DNA of 15,621 bases from DASUMF01 sp040510575 (GTDB taxonomy: Bacteria; Actinomycetota; Acidimicrobiia; IMCC26256; DASPTH01). Below the pieces are notes generated by a model. That model saw nothing but the letters and a program-made list of their open reading frames with translations. It was not told the origin of the DNA and made no database searches. Position 1 is the first letter of the stretch, and each line of letters begins with the position of its first letter. Below are positions 1 through 5,239 of the stretch, one piece after another. The DNA is taken from contig JBEVIU010000057.1 in NCBI GenBank assembly GCA_040510575.1, forward strand, positions 1 to 15,621, given 5' to 3'. Made by a program: the position numbers and the translations under genes.

Positions 1-176
1 CCCTCGGTGTCTTCGTCGGCGCACACGACCGCGCCGGCCCACCCGTCGGTCGGTTCGGCTTGCGTGGCCACCGACGAGTTGGCGACTGCCTTCCACTGAT
101 ACCCCGCGAGGTCGAGCGTCTGCGCGAGCAGCGGCGGTGGCGGGTCGGGGAAGACCAACAGCGGTTCGCCGCTCAC
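1..176 (-). CDS. Truncated N-terminus of an unrecognised, possibly receiver-like regulator
   Basis: An open frame on the minus strand starts at GTG (176-174) and runs off the left edge with no stop in 58 codons. The GTG overlaps the TGA stop of the glutamine synthetase upstream (GTGA), which suggests translational coupling in one operon. A weak GGGA Shine-Dalgarno sequence lies just upstream. The visible protein begins MSGEPLLVFPDPPPP and has alternating hydrophobic strands and a helix (LLVF, then LLAQTLDLAGY, then GAVVCADED). That order resembles the first half of a response-regulator receiver domain, as in GlnR/OmpR-type proteins, but no phospho-acceptor site can be confirmed. A GlnR-like role would fit the glutamine synthetase context but is only inferred; another small alpha/beta domain is possible. 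I am fairly sure the frame is coding and unsure of its function. Confidence 0.5.
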   Translation of the reverse strand, partial: MSGEPLLVFPDPPPPLLAQTLDLAGYQWKAVANSSVATQAEPTDGWAGAVVCADEDTE

Positions 177-1498
177 AGCGATCCCAGGTACCGGTCGAGC
201 TCCCACGGCGAGACGTGCGTCTTGTACTCGCGCCACTCGGCTCGCTTGTTGCGGATGAAGTACTCGAACACGTGCTCACCCAGTGCCTCGGCCACGAGCT
301 CTGAGTCTTCCATGACCGAGATGGCCTCGGTGAGGTTCTGGGGAAGTGAGCCGATGCCCTCGGCGGCGCGCTCCTCGGGCGTCATCTCGTAGATGTTGTT
401 CGTGGTCTCGGGCGGGAGCTCGTAGCCCTCCTCGACCCCCTTGAGACCGGCCGCCAGCATCACCGAGAACGCCAGGTACGGGTTGCATGCAGGGTCGGGC
501 GAGCGGAACTCGATGCGTGTCGAGCTCTCCTTGCCCTTCTTCGGCGTCGGCACACGCACCAGCGCCGACTCGTTGTTGCGGGCCCAGCACACGTACACCG
601 GTGCTTCATAGCCCTCGATGAGCCGCTTGTACGAGTTGACGGTCTGGTTCGTGATCGCGGTGATCTCTCGCGCGTGACGCAGGAGACCGGCGATGAAGTG
701 CTTGCCGACGCTCGACAGGCCGTGCTCGTCGCCCGGGTCGTGGAACGCGTTGACGTCACCCTCGAACAACGACAGGTGCGTGTGCATCCCAGACCCGAAC
801 GAACCCTCGATCGGCTTCGGCATGAACGTCGCGTACACGCCGAGGTCGGCGGCAACCTGCTTGACGACTGTGCGGAACGTCATCACGTTGTCGGCCATCG
901 ACAGCGCGTCGGTGTGACGCAGGTCGATCTCGTGCTGGCTCGGGCCCAGCTCGTGGAAGCTGTACTCGACCGGAATGCCCATCGCCTCGAGCGTGACGAT
1001 CGTCTGTCGGCGCAGCTCGCTCACCATGTCGAGCTGGGAGATGTCGAAGAAGCCGGCGTTGTCGAGCGGCTTCGGCTCGTGCTCCGACTCGAAGATGAAG
1101 AACTCCATCTCCGGGGCCGGGTAGAAGGTGAAGCCCTTGTCGCGGGCGCGTTCGAGGTTGCGCTTGAGCACGTGGCGGGGGTCGCCCTCGAAGGGCTCGT
1201 CGGACAGGGTGCGGATGTCGCAGAACATGCGGGCGACCGGCGCGTCCTCGCCGCGCCACGGCACGATCTCGAACGTGTTGGGGTCCGGCATCGCGAGCAT
1301 GTCGGATTCCTGCACGCGGCTGTAGCCCTGGATGGCCGAGCCGTCGAACGTCATGCCTTCCTCGAGCGCGGTCTCGAGCTCGGCAGGCGTGATCGCGAAC
1401 CCCTTCAAACCGCCCAGCACGTCGGTGAACCAGAGCCGCACGAAGCGCACCCCGCGCTCCTCCACGGTCCGCAGGACGTAGTCGAGCTGTTGCTGCAT
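173..1498 (-). CDS. glnA2: Glutamine synthetase, type I alpha, GlnA2-like
   Basis: A 441-aa cytosolic ligase of the GS family, which makes glutamine from glutamate, ammonia and ATP. The start is ATG at 1498 with GGGGGA about 6 nt upstream. Visible motifs are MTFDGSAIQGY (49-59), APEMEFFIF with metal ligands E130/E132, GPSQHEIDLR (185-194), GSGMHTHLSL near 236-244, NSYKRLIEGYEAP (288-300) and RIEFRSPDPACNPYLAF (328-344). It lacks the roughly 25-residue insertion of the beta class. At the adenylylation position it has NNIYEMTPEER (Y370), not the NLYDLP-type motif, so control by GlnE looks unlikely although a Tyr is present. From memory it resembles mycobacterial GlnA2 and Bacillus GlnA, including the EHVFEYF and PWELDRYL tail. 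It is divergent from glnII, sharing a region with a GlnR-like site, and overlaps the next gene by 4 nt. GlnA2 is the best name; specialised GlnA-like enzymes such as gamma-glutamylpolyamine synthetases are a less likely alternative. Confidence 0.93.
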   Translation of the reverse strand: MQQQLDYVLRTVEERGVRFVRLWFTDVLGGLKGFAITPAELETALEEGMTFDGSAIQGYSRVQESDMLAMPDPNTFEIVPWRGEDAPVARMFCDIRTLSDEPFEGDPRHVLKRNLERARDKGFTFYPAPEMEFFIFESEHEPKPLDNAGFFDISQLDMVSELRRQTIVTLEAMGIPVEYSFHELGPSQHEIDLRHTDALSMADNVMTFRTVVKQVAADLGVYATFMPKPIEGSFGSGMHTHLSLFEGDVNAFHDPGDEHGLSSVGKHFIAGLLRHAREITAITNQTVNSYKRLIEGYEAPVYVCWARNNESALVRVPTPKKGKESSTRIEFRSPDPACNPYLAFSVMLAAGLKGVEEGYELPPETTNNIYEMTPEERAAEGIGSLPQNLTEAISVMEDSELVAEALGEHVFEYFIRNKRAEWREYKTHVSPWELDRYLGSL

Positions 1499-1783
1499 CG
1501 GGTCCCCCGTAGTGGGTCGACGTCGGGCCGCCTCAGCGCCAGTCTGCGACGGCGCCTCGCGGTGTGGCCTCGCAATTGTGGCACCCGGTACCGGCGATGC
1601 CTCCTGCCCGGAGGGGGCCGTTCACGGACCGTTCACATTTGGGCAACGAGTGAGAAACTGCCTTCCTCGAAGCTGGCGAGCGCCGATCCTCGGACCATCA
1701 GGTCCAGTCCGTATCGTCCTGGGGTCGCCGACATCGACGAGGCAACGATCCGACCCGGTGGGTCGCACAGACAGGAGCACGCA
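1499..1783. promoter_or_regulatory. Divergent glnA2/glnII intergenic control region
   Basis: This 285-bp stretch separates two divergently transcribed glutamine synthetase genes and has no convincing coding frame of its own. It contains the four-part AC array described separately, a 10-bp palindrome CCGGTACCGG (1585-1594), and small potential hairpins CCTCC/GGAGG (1600-1614) and GGACC-ATCA-GGTCC (1692-1705). A TANNNT -10 candidate for glnII, TATCGT, lies at 1712-1717. No good -35 stands 17 bp before it, as expected if the promoter needs an activator. No clear promoter for the minus-strand gene was found. Confidence 0.55.
1621..1658 (+). promoter_or_regulatory. Candidate GlnR operator (four AC half-sites, 11-bp phase)
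   Basis: Four pentamers ending in AC occur with exact 6-nt gaps: TTCAC (1621-1625), TTCAC (1632-1636), GCAAC (1643-1647) and GAAAC (1654-1658). The GlnR box of Streptomyces is gTnAC-n6-GaAAC repeated, and the mycobacterial core is AC-n9-AC. All four AC cores match that phase, and the last pentamer is a perfect b-site. The array is centred about 145 bp before the glnII start and about 140 bp before glnA2, and glnII is a known GlnR target in Streptomyces. Binding is inferred. Confidence 0.6.
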
Positions 1784-2785
1784 GTGGCGTACAAGGCGGA
1801 GTACATCTGGATCGACGGCACCGAGCCGACGGCACGGCTCCGGTCGAAGACCAAGATCCTCGAGGACGGCAAGGACCTCCCGATCTGGGGTTTCGACGGC
1901 TCGAGCACGAACCAGGCGCCGGGGAGCAACTCCGACTGCGTGCTGCAGCCTGTCGCCACCTTCGCCGACCCGATCCGCGGTGGTGACGACGTCCTCGTGA
2001 TGTGCGAGGTGCTGCTGCCCGACATGACGCCGCACGTGACCAACACGCGCGCGCTGCTGCGCCCGGTGGCGGAGAACTTCGACGGTCAGGAGCCGCTGTT
2101 CGGCATCGAGCAGGAGTACACGTTCTTCAAGGACGGCCGTCCGTACGGGTTCCCGCCGAACGGCTACCCCGCGCCGCAGGAGTTCTACTACTGCGGTGTC
2201 GGCGCCGATGAGGTGTTCGGTCGTGACGTGGTCGAAGCGCACCTCGAGGCGTGCCTCGAGGCCGGTCTCGGCATCTCGGGCATCAACGCCGAGGTCATGC
2301 CCGGCCAGTGGGAGTTCCAAGTCGGGCCGCTCTCGCCGCTCGACGTGTCGGACCAGCTCTGGATGGCCCGGTGGCTGCTCTACCGCGTTGCCGAGGACTT
2401 CGGCGTGACCGCGACGCTCGACCCGAAGCCGGTGAAGGGCGACTGGAACGGCGCCGGCGCGCACACGAACTTCTCGACCAACGCGATGCGCGAGAACTAC
2501 GACGCGATCATCGCCGCGTGCGAGGCGCTCGGCACCCAGGCGCAGGAGCACGTGAAGCACTACGGCGCGGAGATCGAGCACCGGCTCACCGGCAGTCACG
2601 AGACCGCCCCGTGGTCGGAGTTCAGCTACGGCGTGTCGAACCGCGGCGCGTCGGTGCGCATCCCCTGGCAGGTCGAGATCGACAAGAAGGGCTACATCGA
2701 GGACCGGCGTCCGAACGCCAACATGGACCCGTACGTGGTCACTCGCCTCATCACGCAGACCTGTTGCTCCGCACTGGCCGACTGA
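1784..2785 (+). CDS. glnII: Glutamine synthetase, type II (eukaryotic-type GSII)
   Basis: A 333-aa enzyme of the short, eukaryote-like GS class, which makes glutamine from glutamate and ammonia with ATP in the cytosol. I chose GTG at 1784 because CAGGAG (1772-1777) lies 6 nt upstream and the protein then begins AYKAEYIWIDGTEPTARLR, the usual start of Streptomyces GlnII. The frame stays open far upstream, but that part is antisense to glnA2 and not protein-like for this family. Motifs are GFDGSST (36-42), GIEQEYTFF (107-115, metal ligands E109/E111), NAEVMPGQWEFQVG (168-181), NGAGAHTNFS (222-231), HETAP (272-276), NRGASVRIP (286-294) and EDRRPNANMDPY (306-317). Length is slightly below the usual 340-350 residues, with a short C-terminus. 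GSII is not controlled by adenylylation; the upstream GlnR-like site would be its nitrogen control. Confidence 0.96.
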   Translation: MAYKAEYIWIDGTEPTARLRSKTKILEDGKDLPIWGFDGSSTNQAPGSNSDCVLQPVATFADPIRGGDDVLVMCEVLLPDMTPHVTNTRALLRPVAENFDGQEPLFGIEQEYTFFKDGRPYGFPPNGYPAPQEFYYCGVGADEVFGRDVVEAHLEACLEAGLGISGINAEVMPGQWEFQVGPLSPLDVSDQLWMARWLLYRVAEDFGVTATLDPKPVKGDWNGAGAHTNFSTNAMRENYDAIIAACEALGTQAQEHVKHYGAEIEHRLTGSHETAPWSEFSYGVSNRGASVRIPWQVEIDKKGYIEDRRPNANMDPYVVTRLITQTCCSALAD

Positions 2786-2803
2786 CGTCGGCTCGCTCGA
2801 CGC

Positions 2804-2834
2804 TTGACGGGCCCCCGGCCGCTGGGAATAGCGT
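2804..2834 (+). promoter_or_regulatory. Candidate glnA promoter
   Basis: TTGACG (2804-2809) and TAGCGT (2829-2834) form a -35/-10 pair with a 19-bp spacer, slightly long but the best pair in the 111-bp gap. TAGCGT is identical to the -10 assigned to the VOC gene further right. A start near 2841 would leave a leader of about 55 nt. The -10 lies in the loop of the inverted repeat at 2814-2852. Confidence 0.45.
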
Positions 2835-2852
2835 GACCGCCCAGCGGCCGGG
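2814..2852. repeat. Perfect 13-bp inverted repeat around the glnA -10
   Basis: CCCGGCCGCTGGG (2814-2826) is perfectly complementary to CCCAGCGGCCGGG (2840-2852), leaving a 13-nt loop (2827-2839). It lies 29 nt after the glnII stop and 44 nt before the glnA start. It could be a strong terminator hairpin for glnII, although no T-tract follows. It could also be an operator, since the loop holds the candidate TAGCGT -10 of glnA. Both readings fit; the symmetry itself is certain. Confidence 0.7.
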
Positions 2853-2896
2853 CGTTCGTTGCCTCGAGGCTGCGTACGCAGAGCGAGGAGGGGTTC

Positions 2897-4327
2897 GTGG
2901 CAACTCCGAGTGACGTGCTCAGGACGTTGCAGGACGAGGGTGTCGAGGTCGTCGACATCCGCTTCTGCGACCTCCCCGGGCTGATGCAGCACTTCTCGAT
3001 CCCGGCGCACGAGCTCACGGAGGACGTCTTCGACGAAGGCCTCGGCTTCGACGGCTCGTCGATCCGCGGGTTCCAGGAGATCCAGGAGTCGGACATGCTC
3101 CTGATCCCGGATCCCGACACCGCGGTGCTCGACCCGTTCCGCACGCACAAGACGCTGAACATCAACTGCTTCGTGCAGGACCCGGTCACCGGCGAGCCGT
3201 ACTCGCGCGACCCGCGCTACATCGCGAAGAAGGCGGAGGACTACCTCCGCGGCACGGGCATCGCCGACACCGCGTACTTCGGGCCCGAAGCCGAGTTCTA
3301 CATCTTCGACTCCGCGCGCTTCGACCAGAACCAGTACTCCGGCTACTACATCCTCGACTCGATCGAAGGCGTGTGGAACTCGGGGCGCGAGAAGGAGCTC
3401 GACGGTTCCCCGAACCTCGGCTACAAGATCCGGTACAAGGAGGGGTACTTCCCGACCTCCCCGATGGACCAGTACCAGGACCTCCGCTCGGAGATGATGC
3501 TCACCCTCGAGCAGGTCGGCATCCCGATCGAGGTGCAGCACCACGAGGTGGGTACCGCAGGTCAAGCCGAGATCGACATGCGCTTCGACTCGCTGGCCAC
3601 CATGGCCGACAAGTTGATGCTCTACAAGTACGTGATCAAGAACGTCGCGCACCGCGCGGGCAAGAGCGTCACCTTCATGCCGAAGCCGCTGTTCCAGGAC
3701 AACGGCTCTGGCATGCACGTGCACCAGTCGTTGTGGAAGGGCGGTGAGCCGCTGTTCTTCGACGAGAAGGGCTACGCCGGGTTGTCCGACCTCGCGCGCT
3801 GGTACATCGGCGGGTTGCTGAAGCACGCGCCGTCGTTGCTCGCACTCACGAACCCGACCACGAACTCGTACAAGCGGCTCGTGCCGGGCTACGAGGCGCC
3901 CGTCAACCTCGTGTACTCGCAGCGCAACCGCTCCGCGGCGGTGCGCATCCCGCTGTACTCGAAGAGCCCGAAGGCGAAGCGCATCGAGTTCCGCTGCCCC
4001 GACCCGTCGTGCAACCCGTACCTCGCGTTCGCCGCCTTGTTGATGGCGGGGCTCGACGGCATCCAGAACCGCATCGAGCCGCCCACGCCGCTCGACCGCG
4101 ACCTCTACGACCTCCCACCCGAGGAGCTCGCCCAGGTGCCGCAGGTGCCGGGGTCGCTGCCCGAGGTGCTCGACGCGCTCGAGGCCGACCACGAGTACCT
4201 GCTCGCCGGCGGCGTGTTCACGCCCGACGTGATCGAGACGTGGATCGCGTACAAGCGTGAGAACGAGGTCGAGGCGATGGCGCTGCGCCCCCACCCTTGG
4301 GAGTTCTACCTCTACTACGACATCTAG
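2897..4327 (+). CDS. glnA: Glutamine synthetase, type I beta (housekeeping, adenylylatable)
   Basis: A 476-aa subunit of the dodecameric GSI-beta enzyme, which makes glutamine from glutamate, ammonia and ATP. GTG at 2897 is chosen because AGGAGG (2886-2891) lies 5 nt upstream. Motifs are GFDGSSIRGF (50-59), GPEAEFYIF with E131/E133, GQAEIDMRF (222-230), NGSGMHVHQSL (269-279, H274), NSYKRLVPGYEAP (323-335) and RIEFRCPDPSCNPYLAF (363-379). The loop RDLYDLPPEEL carries Tyr404, the expected AMP attachment site (Tyr397 in E. coli). Length fits the beta class (about 470-480). GlnE, which would modify Tyr404, is encoded convergently downstream, as in mycobacteria, but here a toxin-antitoxin module intervenes. 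The gap to glnII is 111 bp with a strong inverted repeat and a candidate promoter, so separate transcription is likely. Confidence 0.97.
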   Translation: MATPSDVLRTLQDEGVEVVDIRFCDLPGLMQHFSIPAHELTEDVFDEGLGFDGSSIRGFQEIQESDMLLIPDPDTAVLDPFRTHKTLNINCFVQDPVTGEPYSRDPRYIAKKAEDYLRGTGIADTAYFGPEAEFYIFDSARFDQNQYSGYYILDSIEGVWNSGREKELDGSPNLGYKIRYKEGYFPTSPMDQYQDLRSEMMLTLEQVGIPIEVQHHEVGTAGQAEIDMRFDSLATMADKLMLYKYVIKNVAHRAGKSVTFMPKPLFQDNGSGMHVHQSLWKGGEPLFFDEKGYAGLSDLARWYIGGLLKHAPSLLALTNPTTNSYKRLVPGYEAPVNLVYSQRNRSAAVRIPLYSKSPKAKRIEFRCPDPSCNPYLAFAALLMAGLDGIQNRIEPPTPLDRDLYDLPPEELAQVPQVPGSLPEVLDALEADHEYLLAGGVFTPDVIETWIAYKRENEVEAMALRPHPWEFYLYYDI

Positions 4328-4363
4328 AGGACCCGCGCGAGAGGACGGCCGGTAGGAGTAGGA

Positions 4364-4382
4364 ATGGTAGGATTCCTACCAT
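4364..4382. promoter_or_regulatory. Palindromic operator overlapping the vapB start codon
   Basis: ATGGTAGGA (4364-4372) and TCCTACCAT (4374-4382) form a perfect 9-bp palindrome around one central T. The right arm includes the first two bases of the antitoxin ATG. Further GTAGGA copies just upstream (4352-4357 and inside the palindrome) make a cluster of half-sites. TAGGAT (4368-4373) inside it fits a -10 element 7 nt before the ATG. This is the expected place for autorepression by an AbrB-type antitoxin with its toxin; binding is inferred. Confidence 0.6.
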
Positions 4383-4605
4383 GCGGGTCTCAGAGAAGGG
4401 CCAGGTCACGATCCCCAAGGAGCTCCGGGACGAGCTGGGGATCGCGAGCGGCACCGAAGTGCTGTTCGAGCGCGCCGACGACACCATCGTGATCCGCAAG
4501 GTTGCCGGCGCATCGCGAGGACAGCGCCTCGTCGATCGGCTCCGCGGTCGAGGCGACGTCGCGATGACCACCGACGAGATCATGGCGCTCACCAGGGGAG
4601 AGTGA
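4381..4605 (+). CDS. vapB: AbrB/SpoVT-type antitoxin of a VapBC pair
   Basis: A 74-aa protein starting MRVSEKGQVTIPKELRDELG, the classic swapped-hairpin AbrB DNA-binding fold, followed by GTEVLFE and DTIVIRK strands (residues 1-40). The tail ends in MTTDEIMALTRGE, typical of the toxin-binding end of AbrB-type VapB antitoxins. ATG 4381 is preferred to an in-frame upstream ATG at 4297 because that one lies inside glnA and adds non-family residues. There is no Shine-Dalgarno sequence; a TAGGAT -10 only 7 nt before the ATG suggests a leaderless mRNA. The stop is 1 nt from the vapC start. Its role would be to neutralise the PIN toxin and, with it, repress the operon through the palindrome at its own start. 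Confidence 0.9.
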   Translation: MRVSEKGQVTIPKELRDELGIASGTEVLFERADDTIVIRKVAGASRGQRLVDRLRGRGDVAMTTDEIMALTRGE

Positions 4606-4606
4606 C

Positions 4607-5020
4607 ATGAGCGCAGGGACGCTGGTCGACTCGAACGTCCTCCTCGATGTGCTGACCGACGATCCCACCTGGGGTCATTGGTCGGCGAACGCACTGCTCG
4701 AGGCCGCCGAGGCCGGACCGATCTGGATCAACCCGATCGTCTATGCGGAGGTGTCGGTGCGGTTCACGCGCATCGAAGACCTCGAGGACGCGTTGCCGCC
4801 GGACGACTACCGCCGTGCGCAGCTGCCGTGGCAAGCGGGTTTTCTCGCCGGCAAAACGTTCGGTCGATATCGGCGAGGTGGTGGCACCAAGGTGTCGCCG
4901 CTGCCCGACTTCTACATCGGTGCGCACGCGGCAGTCGCCGATGTCACGCTGTTGACCCGCGACGAAGCGCGGTACCGCACGTACTTCCCCTCGCTGAGAC
5001 TCATCGCTCCGGAGAGATGA
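4607..5020 (+). CDS. vapC: PIN-domain ribonuclease toxin, VapC family
   Basis: A 137-aa single-domain PIN protein. The four acidic residues expected to bind Mg2+/Mn2+ are in order: D8 (TLVDSNVLLDV), E48 (IVYAEVSV), D101 (SPLPDFYIGAHA) and D119 (LLTRDEARY), so the active site looks intact. VapC toxins cut RNA, often tRNA or rRNA, when the antitoxin is degraded; the target here is unknown. ATG 4607 follows the antitoxin stop by 1 nt, with AGGGGAG upstream inside vapB. The pair lies in the convergent space between glnA and glnE, a position suggesting insertion into an older glnA-glnE neighbourhood. Confidence 0.93.
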   Translation: MSAGTLVDSNVLLDVLTDDPTWGHWSANALLEAAEAGPIWINPIVYAEVSVRFTRIEDLEDALPPDDYRRAQLPWQAGFLAGKTFGRYRRGGGTKVSPLPDFYIGAHAAVADVTLLTRDEARYRTYFPSLRLIAPER

Positions 5021-5024
5021 CGAC

Positions 5025-5225
5025 ATGACCGCACGCGTGATTCGGCTCGTCATCGGCGTGCTGCTCGTGCTCGTCGGCGTCGTGTGGGTCGGTCAGGGCG
5101 TCGGGATCATCGAAGGCTCGTTCATGACGGGCGAGGCGGTGTGGGCCGTCATCGGCGCGGTGTGCCTCGCGCTCGGCGCGATGTTGCTGGTCACCACGCT
5201 GCGCGCGTCGACCCGCGAGCCGTAG
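5025..5225 (+). CDS. Small two-helix membrane protein
   Basis: A 66-aa protein with two hydrophobic segments: about residues 5-29 (VIRLVIGVLLVLVGVVWVGQ onward) and 37-58 (GEAVWAVIGAVCLALGAMLL onward). A short Gly-rich turn joins them and the tail is polar (RASTREP). It is predicted to lie in the cytoplasmic membrane; no enzymatic motif is visible. ATG 5025 lies 4 nt after the vapC stop, with GGAGAG (5011-5016) as a Shine-Dalgarno sequence inside vapC, so it is probably co-transcribed with the toxin-antitoxin pair. It resembles the many small integral membrane proteins of actinobacteria that lack a known function. A functional link to vapBC is not shown. It ends 14 bp before the convergent glnE stop. 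Confidence 0.7.
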   Translation: MTARVIRLVIGVLLVLVGVVWVGQGVGIIEGSFMTGEAVWAVIGAVCLALGAMLLVTTLRASTREP

Positions 5226-5239
5226 ATGCGTCGTCGCAG

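Noticed and set aside
674..1783. Upstream extension of the glnII frame
   Set aside because: It is antisense to glnA2 and unlike any GSII N-terminus. A Shine-Dalgarno sequence and the family start lie at 1784.
1622..4294. 890-codon minus-strand open frame across glnII and glnA
   Set aside because: It is antisense to two certain genes. Its product is low in complexity and rich in Arg, Val, His and Leu, typical of high-GC shadow frames.
4297..4380. N-terminal extension of the antitoxin
   Set aside because: It lies in the glnA 3' end and the operator; AbrB domains begin at the residue encoded from 4381.
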